Assembly: GCA_004335835.1 (NCBI GenBank)
Contig: RWJK01001982.1
Location: 108,653 to 172,652 of the forward strand
Source: Scenedesmus sp. ARA3
Lineage: Eukaryota > Chlorophyta > Chlorophyceae > Sphaeropleales > Scenedesmaceae
Direction of reading: 5' to 3'
Length of the DNA stretch: 64,000 nucleotides
The first letter of the stretch is position 1. Each line of letters starts with the position of its first letter. The position numbers and the translations under genes were made by a program. This document shows, piece after piece, positions 43,216 through 55,340 of this stretch. The notes under the pieces are model-generated. The model was not told where the DNA came from. It saw only the letters and a program-made list of their open reading frames with translations, and did not search any database.

Positions 43216-45121
43216 TGAGCCCATGGGCCAGCCTGCACTCATCCCATCCTCTGAGTCAGAGGCACATGATCTGCCATCATTTGTAGTCCCCATGAGCCTT
43301 GTCTGGCTCCTTAGTGGGTGGGCTTGTGGCCCTACTTTGGTAACTGGTAACTGGTAGAGCTGGGCTGTGCCAGCAATGCAAGTCAGCGCAGATTGCACGC
43401 ATCAGCACAATCAAAAGTCGCAGCAATCAATCACCCATGTTGGTGGCGACACCACGATGTTTTGAAGCCTCCACCAGTCAAACGCAACGGCCTGCTTTGG
43501 GCCATGTTGTGTGTGTGCTGCCAAGATTGTTAGCCAAAAACAAGGCTGTGCTGTGCTGACTGTATACCAGCGCAACAGTCCAAACCTTCCACAGCACAGC
43601 AGCACACGCTATGAATCAACATCTGCAACAAGTCAAATCAGGTACAGCAAACATGCGCTGCTGTGCCGGTACAAGAAACAAAGGTACTCAAAATTGTCTC
43701 CGGTCAAAACGTACCAACGGGCTCCTTGCAGTGCTGTAGTCTTTTCACAGCAGTAGCAGCCAGCAACTGGCTGACTCATGATCTGATCCATCAGCACCGT
43801 ACTCGCATGACAAACCACCAGTGCACATGCACATGCGCAGACGCAGATGCAACTGCCTTCCGGATCTCATGTTGCACATCAAACATGACGGAAGAATGAT
43901 GCCAGGACCCCTTGCCTTGCAACATCAGCGGGCGCAAATGCTCACCAAAACAGCCTGCGGATGTGTGTCACCACGCAGCACTGTGACAATGGCCAGCAGC
44001 TCTGTGACAAGCAGTAGGTTGAAGGGGCCTACCTAAAGCAAGCATTTGGTACAAAAGCAGCCACACACCACACCTGTATCTAGAGTTTGAGATGCCACAC
44101 ACAATGCAAACAGAATGCAGCACACATCTGTGCTCAAGCGGCGATGCAAGAATTTTCGTGCATTTCTGTTGTGGGCCGTCACAGACACATGCTCAGCAGC
44201 AACACGCACCCAAGCCAACACGCAGAGTCAGACAGCTAGTAACCAGCAGAAAGAAACATGCTCTGAAAGTGCAGTAATAAGGCGCGCAGCGGCACCACAC
44301 AACAGGAGAGAGCCGCTCCGGCCGCCACAACACGTTTGGCTGAGTCATGATGGTATTATAACATGGCATGAGCACAAACGCAGCACTTTACCTGTGATGC
44401 AGAACCTGTTCCCCGGGGTCTTGCATGTGTTCACACCACTCATGCTCAACCCAGCCCCCACCCCAATGCAGTGCCCTATGGAGCTGGTGGTTGCCCAATG
44501 AGCCTGCCAATTGGCTCAAAAACGCGCTGCAGCGCTGTGTTCACGTCGTATAACACACGCATCGGGCACCGCGCCCTCAAGTGCGCCAATCAACAACCCA
44601 CCCTACCCCAGCAAACAGGATGGTTTAGACACAAACAGGAGGCCTCCACTCACGGCCCAAAGCCAAGCTTCCAAGCTACTATGATGCTCAACCTTTCAAG
44701 GTATTGTGATCACGACTCTGTCACAGCACGGCCACAGGTATCATGGTGCACGCCCTGGCAACAGCTTCAACAGCATTGTAAGCTGTCGTTTCAGCAATGC
44801 GGGCTCATTGTGCATGCAATGACAGTTCCCCACGGTACAACACGTACCCCACGTCAAGAGTCTCAAGTGGTAGGCACATGCCTTGTACAGCACACTCAGG
44901 CAGCTCTTGACAGCTGAGTGCCCCACACAACAGCACACACAGGCGCTGCTGACACAGCCGCATGTACTGGCAGTACAGCGTGGTGCCATGTTTCCTGGTG
45001 GTTCAAAACATGCGTTCCAGTGATTAGGGGCCGCTGCATTGGAGGCTGCCATTCAGGTAGCGGGGCTGTTGCGCTCATACTCAGGAAGCAGCAGCCCCTT
45101 AGCATGCCCCTGAGGTTCTAG

Positions 45122-45122
<1 letters not shown>

Positions 45123-45156
<34 letters not shown>
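45123..45156 (+). repeat. Intergenic CTG run
   Basis: About eleven pure CTG triplets, not associated with a modelled exon. Confidence 0.9.
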
Positions 45157-45158
<2 letters not shown>

Positions 45159-45604
45159 TGAGTCAACCACACAGCTCAGCCAACACCACAAAGTCAGCCA
45201 GTATATGCCCCTGAATCAGGAAATGCACGCACCCCCAGTAGAGCTGCAGCTGGCAGTTCAGCCACAACACAACATCAACCCAGGGGCACCACCCCACACA
45301 CAAACCAGCGGGAGCAGCCTAAGCCAGGGATCCTGCACCTTTCAAGATAGCATGTTTGCAGTCGCGCAACGGAAGACCTTTCCTGTTGGCGGCGGCGGCG
45401 GCACGTGTGTGATGCTCATAAGATGCGTACTGCTCTCCCAGCACCCACTCTGATTCTGGCACAGAAAACCGTTTTATACTCTGAAGCAGGCAAGTATTAG
45501 TCCCCCTGACCACCCCACAGGCCAACTCACGGACCTTCTCACCAGTGTAGTGGTACACCCACAGAGCCACATGCCCTTCCAACGGCCACACAGCTGTTCA
45601 GGCC

Positions 45605-45642
45605 TAGATGGTGCCAGGACCCACATGTAAGTATCCTCTCTC
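45605..45642 (+). repeat. Dispersed repeat copy C
   Basis: GGTGCCAGGACCCACATGTA, then AGTATCCTCTCTC. The flanks differ from copies A and B; instead CACAGCTGTTCAGGCCTA/T is directly repeated on both sides (45589 and 45650), as if the element sits in a small duplication. Confidence 0.6.
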
Positions 45643-46196
45643 AAAGGCCTCACAGCTGTTCAGGCCTATGCCAGTTCTGTGGCGCCCAGTTATGATCTCA
45701 ATCAACGCGTTCAACAACGCTTCCAACAACAGTGCATGCAGCTGTTCTCAGCCTGCATCTAGGCATCCTCCGTCCCACAAAACACTGCACCACTCTAGTG
45801 CACGCCGCAGCCCGGCTGTGGCATGCACTAGACTTGCAGCTGACCAGAAGGTGCCAGTACCATTGCCACTCAGTTCATATCAGGCACGCAAGCATCTGCT
45901 ATCACAACTGCACCGTGCAGCCAGCCTGCAAGCTGTGACAACCCGCCAACAGCAGCCTGACACAGCAAGGCGTGACATCGCAGCATCAACAGCTGCGCAA
46001 TGCCGTGACATATTCGATTACTGGCCTGATCACGCAGCCCTGGTTCAAGCCTGTAGTCTTTGACTCGCAGCACTCAACTTGCCGCAAGGTAACAAATCCA
46101 GCTACAAGCGCCCAAACTCGCACCAGGAGGCAGCTGCTGCAGGAGCCTCTTCAGAAAACCCCAGTGCCAAGCAGCAGCGCCACTGCCCCCTCTCAA

Positions 46197-48527
46197 TCAA
46201 TCCTCGTGCTGTGGCACGCCGCCCGGGATGAACACGCCTGTGCCCTTGCCGCTAGCCATGGCACCACTCTTCACTAGCTCAGCCAGCGGGTGCCAAAAGC
46301 TGCCAGCCCACTTTGGCGCTGCAGAGCGCGCCAGCTGCGCATTGCTGCTGCTGCTGCTGCTGCTGTCGCTGGCTGGCCGGCTGCTGCCGCAGCCAGACGC
46401 AGAGCCTGCAGCCATGCGATGCGGCTCATATCCCACTGTTGTGCAGGTACTGCTGTAGCAACCTCCTCCGGCAGCAGCAGCAGCAGTGGGAGATGTGCTT
46501 GGCCTGTGTGCTGCTGCTGTGCTACCTGCAGCAGCAGCAGCAGCAGCAGCCGTCCTGCCACATGCTCCAAAGTCGATGGACGCTGGCCTCCTGGCGCATG
46601 CTGCACCTGTGGGGCTGCCAGCAGTGCTGCTGCTGCTGCTGCCGTTGACAGCTGCCTTGAATGCATAAGCAGCCACAGTTGCACGCCTCGCAGGTGGCGG
46701 CTTAGGCACGGCAAAACCAGCCATACCAGGCTGCACTAGCCCCAGTCTGCCTTGCTGGCGCGCCGCCATGGTTGCTGTTGCTGCTGCTGTTGACAGCATC
46801 AAATTCAGCTGGCACAAGTCGAAGCTCTGTCTGGCTGCGTAGCCAGCTGCTGCTGCTGCTGCTGATCTGCTGCTGCTGAGTGCCGCAGCCTCCTGTGCAC
46901 GCTGCCTGGTGTAAGCCTCCTGCACGCGTGCTGCTTCTGCTGCAGCAGCAGCAGTGGCAGCAGCAGGGGCCTGGCTGCAGAAAGGGCTGGCAGCTGCCAT
47001 TGTGGAACCAACAGGGAGCGATGTCTGGAAAACAAAACTCCCTGGCTGGCCCAGCTGCTGCTGCTGCTGCTGCTGCAGCTGCTGCTGGTTGAAGCCACTT
47101 GCCGTCACTACTCCGCCACCTCTGCCACCCTCAACTGCTGCTGGTGCCGGTGCTAACACACACGGCGCATACAACAGGGATTGAAGTGCCACCTGCTGTG
47201 CCTGCTGCTGCTGCATGGGTGAGCTGTAGCCTCCGTTTCCCTGCTGCACTTGAGTGTAACCGCAGCTGATGTTCGAGTTGCCGGCAGCAGCAGCAGCAGC
47301 AGCAGCAGCTGCAAAGCCATCGTCAAGCAGCATGCTCGGCAACATGCTCAGCCCAGCTCCTTGCTGCTGCAGCAGCTGCTGCTGGTAGCTAGGAAGGCTC
47401 ATCTGCTGCTGCATGCTGGCTTGCGCGTCAGAAAGTGCTTCAGTGAATGCTGCGCTCGCTGGCACCATCATCTGACCTGGCGGAGCACCAGCAGCGTTGA
47501 GTTGTTGAGTTACCCCTGGTGACACCTGCTGAGTCACCCCTGGTGACACCTGCTGATTCACCCCTGGTGACACCTGCTGACTCAGCGTCATGCACTGCAG
47601 CTGTCCCTGATTTGCCTGTGGGGATGCAGCCTGAGCAAGCGGCAGATCAAAGCTTGCGGTGCCATAGGTGCCGTACATGTCAATCATGCGCTGCTGATTG
47701 GTGAATGCGCCTGGCATCTGACTGTCCAGCAGAGCTGTCATGCAGCCCAGGTCAATGCTGTGCCTGTCGGGAAAGGCGGTAGGGGTAGCTGTAGAGCGGT
47801 TGGGCGCCCAGCTTGGTGCACTGCAGGCAGTGAACACGGCAGAGTGTTGTTGACGCAAGCACCAGCGGGCAAGGCGGTATCAAGCATGATGTGTTGGAAA
47901 GTAGAAAGCAGACTAATGCTGAGCTGGAGCCATGCAATAAGATGGCAGGCGTACGGCGCCACACTCCTGACCAGCATGTTGGCGCTTACTGCCACGTGAG
48001 GAGCTGCATCAGCCGATGCAGAGCACGCAAGCCATGTGTACCCAGCATGCTTCACTGCTGCAGAGCAAAGCCCATTGAAAGCCTTACCTGCTGTTTGAAG
48101 CGCCTGACCGTTCAACTGTCAGCAGCTCTGTCATGCCTGCTGCTGCCAGCTGGTCGCGCTTCTGCTGCTGCAGGCATTGCTCTTGCACGCGTTGCTGCTG
48201 CTGCTGCTGCCGTAGCTGCTGCTTGAGTGCCAGCAGGTAGTGGATCTCCTGGTCTACATCCTGCTCCGAGTTTGCGCGAGCAACATCAGGCAACACGGGT
48301 CCCGCTTCTTCCGGGAACAACACTGTGGTAGTTGCGTCAGCTGCCTGCTGCTGCAGAGCCAGCAGCATCAAGGCATCATTCAAACTCATGTCCATGCTGG
48401 CGTCAAATGTGCTGCAGATGCTGCCGGCGTTGGATTGAACGAACACAGGTGGTGGTGTTGGGGTCGGAGACCGCATCGTCGACTGGAACGCTTCACTCTC
48501 CAGCCCCAGGCTATTAACTACCAACAT
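46197..48527 (-). CDS. Gln/Ala/Ser-rich protein of unknown function
   Basis: Model: complement(join(46197..47820, 48088..48527)), 687 residues, split codon agreeing. The N-terminal exon has MSLNDALMLLALQQQA and a probable coiled coil (VDQEIHYLLALKQQLRQQQ). The large second exon is low-complexity, with repeated QQVSPGV units and similar short motifs RHSIDLG, RQSFDL and PASIDFG. It ends with WAGSFWHPLAELVKSGAMAS, then GKGTGVFIPGG. The conserved-looking C-terminus argues for a real protein. Composition suggests a nuclear or RNA-granule regulator, but I recognise no domain and assign no function. Confidence 0.66.
47510..47590 (-). repeat. 24-bp tandem repeat encoding QQVSPGVx units
   Basis: On the plus strand CACCCCTGGTGACACCTGCTG recurs three times with small changes, plus a partial fourth copy. 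The translation is an eight-residue Gln/Val/Pro unit. Confidence 0.9.
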
Positions 48528-49544
48528 GAAAGTCTAGTACGGCAACCGGAGTTTGTGTCGTGCAGCGCTGCATGCAGAGTCCCGAGCACACTGACTCTCC
48601 TCTGCTCTGTGCGTAATCTCAGCCTTGCCGCTCCTGCAAGCAGCGAAAACGAGCAATGCGTTGTTTTTGTGTTTGAAGCTCGTGAGGTGAATATGCACGC
48701 ATCAACAGCACACGGCACGGACCAACAGCCAAGGTGCTGCACACATGCCCAGGCACCTGACAGCACCCGACGCGCACGTTCGTGATGCTGAGTCTTTGTG
48801 TCTTGCCGTCAGCTGTTACTTACGTTCGTAGCAGCGTGCTGATACGCTCTTACAGCTGGGGCAAGGCCGCACGATCACTCCAAGACTACACTATCTGCAG
48901 ATCAGGTGCAAACGTATACATTTGGTGGTGATGTTTGAACTCCGGATGTGCCATCGCGGTGACCCAGGGTGTGCAGATCTCGCGCCTGCACCCCAACGCC
49001 AGGCCCTCATTGCTGACGGTGCGAGCAACCGGCAGCCCAGTGACGCACCTTCATGCACCGCGAGCTACGGCATGAACATATTTATTGAATTCTTCCTCTC
49101 TGGAGGACGCAGATGATGATATGCACATAGTTTAATCTTTTGGCCTGATGTGCACATATGTGCAATTGTAAACAAGCAAGTGGTTGTCAGCGACCCAGGC
49201 AGCGGTACGTAAGGAGCCTTAGACGAACGTGAAGTCCTTAACAAGGATGACTAGTTTCGGCTTTTGACAGCCTCATCAAATCCTGCGTAGACCACATGCG
49301 TGTAAGGCTAGATGTAAGTGCTCACGAACGAGCAGTACAGCTGACAATGACACTGACAGTGCCAGCTGTACGTGTACTGCCTCTGGCAGTGAAAGTACGA
49401 TGCTGCCATGTGATGTGATCATGCATGGCAAGCAGCATGCAAGCATGGTAAATGCAAGCAAATGCAAGGCACTTAAACTTCAGTGCCGCGCGCGAATCAG
49501 GCGCGATGCAATGGATTTGTTTTTGGTGTAGGAAACTACAACAC

Positions 49545-49598
49545 GTTTGTGCTGCAAAGATCGTGCGGCACGTGCCGCACGATCTTTGCAGCACAAAC
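49545..49598. repeat. Perfect 54-bp palindrome with no spacer
   Basis: Bases 49545-49571 (GTTTGTGCTGCAAAGATCGT then GCGGCAC) are exactly reverse-complementary to 49572-49598. The centre is CACGTG. No mismatch and no loop. Confidence 0.97.
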
Positions 49599-50219
49599 TG
49601 CGACCAAGCAGGCATTAGCAACGACACAGATGATTCATGATGGATATGTGCGCTGATAAGGCGTGTTAGGCAGTCATTGCCTGCTGTATATGCAAGTCAC
49701 GTCGACGTCACCGCCATTCAGCACTGATCCCAGCCACAGTAGGGCATTATGCCGCGTGCCAGCATTGCACAGGCTGTGCGCCAGCGATGCAATGAACGCA
49801 AACAATGGGTTTTGAGTTCACAGCGTTGTTCAGGTGTAACCGCCTCTTGCTGCAGCAGGCTGGCGCATACATGATCGCTAATGGCTTGCTGGAAACTGAC
49901 TCCTGATGAGCTGCTCAGTGACCATCATGATGCTGCACCAGTAGGCTACCAAGCCACTGGACTACTGGACAATGAAACAGTTGAACCAGCTGTCCCAACA
50001 GCGACAGCGATGCGATTGCAGACACAGCCTGTACAAACGGCGTGCTGAGCGCCATTGCCGCTGTGCGCAACAAGTCAGACTGCAGAGCCGCCAGCACATC
50101 TGGTCACTGCTAGCTGTTGTCACAGCTTAGGTCCGCTGCTTACGGGTACATTGTACACTCTCTGTCAACAGCTGTCAACAGCAGCATACGTGCAAAGCAC
50201 ACCTGCCTCCTTGTCGTCT

Positions 50220-50220
<1 letters not shown>

Positions 50221-50271
<51 letters not shown>
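50221..50271 (+). repeat. (CTG)17 intergenic run
   Basis: Seventeen uninterrupted triplets about 0.9 kb upstream of the SmD1 start. Confidence 0.95.
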
Positions 50272-50273
<2 letters not shown>

Positions 50274-51163
50274 TGGCAGATGATGTGGCAGATGATTAAT
50301 GCAAGGGGCTCAGCTGCACACATCAAGCGCAGCGACTTGTATGGAAGCAATTTGCTGGCAGCAAGCACTAGGTGCAGTTACAAGACCTTAACAAACTGTG
50401 CAATGAGGTAGCAGCATCGCGGCTTACCTGCTGCATCGTCCCTGCATACAACCTGCCGGCAGACTAGCATGCCAATTGCAACAGCATCCACAACTTTTCA
50501 AGGCAAGGGCACACTGAAGGTCAAGGGGTGCGTGAGTGCTCAACCCCACAGCATAAGCCAACGTGGAAGCGCGTAAGCTCACAGTGGAAAGGGGCTGGAG
50601 CTGTGTGTGTGATGTGGCTGGAAACAGGCCCTTGACTTTGCAATGGCATGGTGCTGAATACGTGTGCAGATCAGGCCCCAGGGTGACGACATCCAGCCAA
50701 TGCCGAAGTGGCACACACGGGCCTGCAGCAGTCGTAACTGTCACACCTACTGCACCTGGTGGAAATTACACATACAGATCTGCCTGGCGCTGATGGGAAC
50801 GGGAGTGAGTGAAGAAGAACAGTTTGAAGGGCTGCTGCTGTCATAACAGGGGCACCAGCACAGCTGAACCCGGCATGCCAACCCTGCTGTCGTCCCTAAT
50901 CGCAACACCTGCCTGCACTCATATATTACGTATCTTTGTTCAACGCAAGCATCGTCGCTGTCGTGCTCGATACTCACTTGTGGCACCTTTTGCTTGCCTG
51001 TGGTGCTGATCGCGTGATCCGGCAACTTAACGATACTTCTTCACAAACTAGAGGCCAACGAAATACTCTCGCTGCTGCTGCCCGCGCTGCTTGCCTGCCT
51101 GGCCCCACACAGCAGTAGTGCATAGCCAGCAGCAGCAGCAAGCAGCCACGGGGCTTCAACACA

Positions 51164-51667
51164 ATGGTGAAGCTCGTCAGGTGCGATCTGGCTTCAAATC
51201 GCATTACAATCTTAGTAGTGGTCTGCAGACAGCCTGCACTTTCAACATCCAGCTTATACGTCTATGCATCAGCAGCAGTCTGTCTATAGGCACAGTGTGC
51301 CCTTGACGCACAGTGGTTCTCCTGCTGCAGGTTTCTGATGAAACTGTCGAATGAGACAGTACAAATAGAGCTCAAGAATGGCACAACGCTGCAGGGCACC
51401 ATCACAGGTGCGTGCTGCGTGCTGCTGCGCTTGGCATTCTTTCAGCAGTGCCAGGCAGTGCCATCATTTGTTTGGGATAGCAGCACCAGCAGGCACGGCG
51501 ATCCAGCACAAAGTGACCTGTTGGTTTGTCTACCAAGCCGTGACAGCAGTTATACGTGATCTGCGAGTGCGGCATGTCAGCGGGAACCGGTGTACAGATT
51601 GTGTCCGGCACGTGTACATGATGCTGCTGTGGTAGTGGCAGCAGCAGCAGCTGCTGTGGTAGCGGCC

Positions 51668-51709
<42 letters not shown>

Positions 51710-53142
51710 CAACTGCAGCACCACCTTTGCAAACTTTCATCTGCAAGAGCACCACCAATCCAGCATCAGCAGCAGGCAGCAGGGCATGCACCTCATCACC
51801 TTGCTTTCGTTTTGTTCTTTTGCTCTCAGGTGTTGATGTGGCTATGAACACGCACCTCAAGGCGGTCAAGCTCATGCCCAAGTGTTTTCTGCACTGCTGA
51901 CTCTGCTGCCGCGCTGTCCCCATTTGCCGCACCGCCTTGTTCTTTCGCCCCTTCAGTTGTGGATGTGGCCATGAACACACAGCTCAGGGCAGTCAAGCTC
52001 ATGCCCAAGTGCTTTCTACACTGCTGACTCTGCTGCCGCACTGTCCCCATTTGCCTCACTGCCTTCTTCTTTCGCCCCTTTAGGTGTGGATGTGGCCATG
52101 AACACGCACCTCAAGGCAGTCAAGCTTATGCCCAAGGGCCGCTCCCCGATCTCTGTGGACCACATGAGCGTGCGCGGCAGCAACATCCGCTACTACATCC
52201 TGCCAGACTCCCTGAACCTTGACACGCTGCTGGTCGATATCGATCAGCCGAAGCAGCGGCCGCTCAAGCCGCCGAGGACAGGTGTGGGCATCTGCTTTGG
52301 GTATTATGTGTGTGTTGAGCATTTTGTGTGCTTGATGTTTTACTGCTCATGCTGGACACGCTGCTGGTCGATATCGATCAGCTGAAGCAGCGGCCGCTGA
52401 AGCCGCCGAGGACAGGTGGGGCTGGATATATGTGTGGGTGTGTTGGGGTGTGTGCATGTGTATTGAGGTGTATGCTGCTGTGGTGTGCGCCCAGCGCCCG
52501 CGTGGCTGTGTGTGCAGGTTGGGTGCAGATGTGTCCTTGTGCGCACCTGCATCGGGTGTTATGTGTGTGTTTAGCACTTTGTGTGCTTGATGTTTTACTG
52601 ATTATGCTGGACACGCTGCTCGTCGATATTGATCAGCTGAAGCAGCGTCCGCTGAAGCCGCCGAGGACAGGTGGGGTTGGATATGTGTGGGTGTGTTGGG
52701 GTGTGTGCATGTGTCTGGACGTGTATGCTGCTTGTGGTGTGTGCTCAGCGCCTGCGTGGCTGTGTGTGCAGGTTGGGTGCAGATGTGTCCTTGTCCCAAG
52801 CGTGCGGTTGCTTTTGGTGTCCTGCAAAAGCGCCGGCATTGTTTCTACATGCATTCCGACCCTGCTTTCAGTGGCAGGATTCATTGCAGATGACGACACC
52901 CATGTTACCTTTGCAGATCAAACCCTGGGCTGATAATCGCCTTGCGACGCTGCCGATATGGAATCTGCCTGCCTAGCCAGCTGCTTGATTGATCGATTGT
53001 GTAGTACCTGGTCTCAGTGTTGTTTCGTCCCGCCCACTGCTGCTGCTGCTGCTGCTGCTGTGTTGTTGTTGTGCTTGCAGCTGCTGGCAGGGCCACCCGC
53101 GGGCGTGGGCGTGGCAGGGGACGCGGCAGGGGTAGGGGCTGA
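51164..53142 (+). CDS. SNRPD1: Small nuclear ribonucleoprotein SmD1
   Basis: Model: join(51164..51180, 51331..51407, 52084..52281, 53081..53142), 117 residues, the usual length. It is a core Sm-ring subunit of U1, U2, U4 and U5 snRNPs. Sm1 is [19 protein letters not shown] then MNTHLKAV, and Sm2 is [19 protein letters not shown]. The end of exon 3 ([16 protein letters not shown]) leads into a short exon coding [20 protein letters not shown], the expected RG tail, for which the acceptor at 53080 is the only one giving the RG frame. Two introns hold tandem copies of exon 3's own edges. It is notable that a spliceosome gene carries the densest decoy splice sites. Confidence 0.97.
51669..51709 (+). 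repeat. CAG-type run in SmD1 intron 2
   Basis: About thirteen triplets with no coding role on the SmD1 strand. Confidence 0.9.
51830..52010 (+). repeat. Two intronic copies of SmD1 exon 3 start with acceptors
   Basis: Copies at 51830-51881 (acceptor CTCTCAG) and 51957-52010 (acceptor CCCTTCAG) repeat GTGGATGTGGCCATGAACAC and the downstream codons up to ATGCCCAAG. The real exon is at 52084. Spacing is 127 bp each, and the spacer (CACTGCTGACTCTGCTGCCG, CTGTCCCCATTTGCC) is repeated too. Confidence 0.95.
52351..52420 (+). repeat. Intronic copy 1 of SmD1 exon 3 end plus donor
   Basis: GACACGCTGCTGGTCGATAT and the following CGATCAGCTGAAGCAGCGGC run to CCGAGGACAG|GTGGGG, nearly identical to 52219-52288. 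The donor is kept at 52416. Confidence 0.95.
52607..52860 (+). repeat. Intronic copy 2 of SmD1 exon 3 end, part of a 256-bp tandem duplication
   Basis: The exon end (GATCAGCTGAAGCAGCGTCC, CCGAGGACAG|GTGGGG) and the following TGTG-rich stretch repeat 52351-52600 with a 256-bp offset. Confidence 0.93.
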
Positions 53143-54442
53143 GGCTCAGGCTCCTACTGGGGTAGTGCTGCAGCCGTGCGCAGCAAACAGACAGCGCGCA
53201 GCATCAAGCTTCGATGGCTGGAGTGTGTTGGGGGTTGCTTCTGCTGGGTGCAGGGCGTTGTGAGGCTGGTGGCAGTTCCAAAGCAGCCGTTTTGGCAAGC
53301 TCAGGGTGCATTGCACTGCTGCGCGTTGTTGTTCACGCTGCTACCGGCTGCAGTTGCGGAATGGTCTGGCGCACTACATGTGGATGAACATCAGGCATTA
53401 CAGATGCAACATGCTGTGCAGGCGTTAGTGTGTGCTGAGTTGTGTGTGAGTGTTTGAACACCAAAAGGTGCACACTTTTGTGCAGCTGCTGACAAGGCCA
53501 CGCTGCGGCTCTTGCACTGTCAGTGCTGCATGACGAAGAGCAATATGCGGCTGGAAGACCACTGCTCTCTGCATGCGTGGCTGTTGCGGTGCTGCTGTTG
53601 ACGCTGTCTACACGGGTGTGCCAAAGTATGGCGCGTGTTGGATTGTGCTTGCACGGCTGCTATGCACAGGCCAGTGGCAGACTTGACTTGTGAACACTGC
53701 CTGTCAACTGCTATGTTGCGGCCTGCGTGAGCATTTTGATGGGGTTGGTGAAAGCCAGCAGTTCAAGTCTTTCAAATGGTGCACTGTCAGGGTGTACCCT
53801 ACACAGTTCTTTGGACTGTTTTGTAACACGGTGTGAGTCACGTGAATATGTTGAAGATTCCTTGCCATACCAAGTGCTGATGAAAATGACTTATTGTCCG
53901 ATTAATCGCTTACTGAACGGCATATATGTTACAAGGGTGCTCACAGCCTGCGCAGCTGCGGGCACCAAGCATACGAGGTGCACAGCTGCAAACAATCAAC
54001 CATCACCAACCCTCTGCAGAATCCCAGCATCTAGACTGATTAGGATTGTGATGACTTTGGCCGCAGCTGTCAGTGATCAATGCACATGACAATGTAAAAC
54101 CAGACACAAATCAAGAATGGCAAGAGTGAAGGGCTGCAGGCCATGCACTGCAGCAGCAGCAAGCTGTAGCTCAGCTAAGCCGCCTGAACTGCAGCAGCAA
54201 CTGTCTGCACCACCAACACAATGCAGTAGCAGTGGCTTGATTAGACATCATAACCCACTCACAGCTGGCACATGTGCGCTCAGTGTGTGGCAGAAGTGCT
54301 ACGTGGAACGCTGCTGCCGCCACTGCTGCTGCTGCTGCTGCTGCTGTTGAGCCCGTCGTCCGCAAGCCTGCCGTGCAAACCTGAGCTGGGGTTGTCAGTG
54401 GCCAAGCAGTCATGCCGCTGCTGCTGCCGCCGCTGCTGCGGC
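53143..54442. other. Intergenic between SmD1 and ClpR1
   Basis: Convergent gene ends. It includes the most diverged copy of the ClpR1 exon end at 54358-54415. No other supported feature. Confidence 0.55.
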
Positions 54443-54510
54443 CTACTGCTCTGCGGCGTGCCTTGTGAACCTGAACTTGGTCTTGTTGGACGCAAAGTAG
54501 CCCTGCCGCT
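54358..54510 (-). repeat. Two diverged copies of the ClpR1 terminal codons beyond the stop
   Basis: At 54443-54510 the minus strand reads QGYFASNKTKFRFTRHAAEQ stop, echoing the real C-terminus QGFFSSDKPKFRFTRQAGEQ at about 54567-54629. A weaker copy lies at 54358-54415. Spacing is about 120 and 90 bp, with CAG/CGG-rich spacers. Confidence 0.9.
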
Positions 54511-54566
54511 GCTGCCGCCGCTGCTGCTGCTGCTGCTGCTGCTGCTGCCGCTGCTGCTGCTGCCGC

Positions 54567-55300
54567 CTACTGCTCCCCCGCCTGCCTTGTAAACCTGAAT
54601 TTGGGCTTGTCGGATGAAAAGAAGCCCTGCTGCTGCGCCATGGCGTCCTTTGCGATCTTGCGGAAGCGGTTCATCTTGTAGCCCGGCACCAGCTTGTCAA
54701 CCAGGCCCTCCTCGTAGGCCTGCTTCACGCTGAAGTAGCGCTTGCTGCAGAGGGCAACACATTAACAAACAAGCAGGGTGGGCAGCGGCGAGTGTAAGTG
54801 GTGTGTGCAAGAGATGCGTTCAGTGTCCTTAAATATGCCTGCTGCACTTTGAAGTAGCGCTTGCTGCAGCACAACAGACAAACAAACAGATGCACACAGT
54901 TGATGTAACAGGGCAAGTGGCAGTTGTGGCTGGGCACCAGCTTGTCCGCCAAGCCTTCTTTGTAGGCCTGCTTCACACTGAAGTAGCGCTTGCTGCATGT
55001 GCAAAGAACAGCCAACAAAGACTGAGTGACACATCAGTGGCAAGTGGCAGATGTGGCCGGGCACGAGCTTGTCAACCAAGCCTTCTTTGTAGGCCTGCTT
55101 CACACCGAAGTAGCGCTTGCTGCAGCACACACAAACAGAAGCAGTACCAAGAGGTTCATAACTACAGGTTTCCCACTGCGCCGCTCACCGTGAGAGGTAC
55201 TCCTTCTGGCAGGTGGCCAGGTCCTTGCCGGTGCTGCGTGCCAGGATGGCTGCATAGTACTTGGTGGCGTACTCCAGCTCATTGGCCTGGTGACACAAGC

Positions 55301-55340
<40 letters not shown>

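Larger units (their letters stand above)
41319..46196. other. Gene-poor stretch
   Basis: 4.9 kb without a supported gene. It holds the hairpin at 43024-43215, a CTG run at 45123-45156 and dispersed repeat copy C at 45605-45642. A minus-strand frame at 45319-45594 begins right after a stop and has no family motif. Confidence 0.55.
48528..51163. other. Intergenic between the Q/A/S-rich gene and SmD1
   Basis: 2.6 kb without a supported gene. It contains the palindrome at 49545-49598 and the CTG run at 50221-50271. Confidence 0.55.

Noticed and set aside
45319..45594. Minus-strand frame of about 92 codons next to dispersed repeat copy C
   Set aside because: It starts immediately after an in-frame stop, has no family motif and no clear splice partners. 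It might be an exon remnant, but I cannot support it.
41258..46000. Several plus- and minus-strand frames of 60-165 codons in the gene-poor stretch
   Set aside because: They are overlapping, motif-free and rich in Cys/His/Ser as expected of translated non-coding DNA here.
52351..52676. Two extra SmD1 exons
   Set aside because: The copies lack an acceptor before them and would duplicate the exon 3 end in the protein. SmD1 has a fixed length, so they are decoys or relics.
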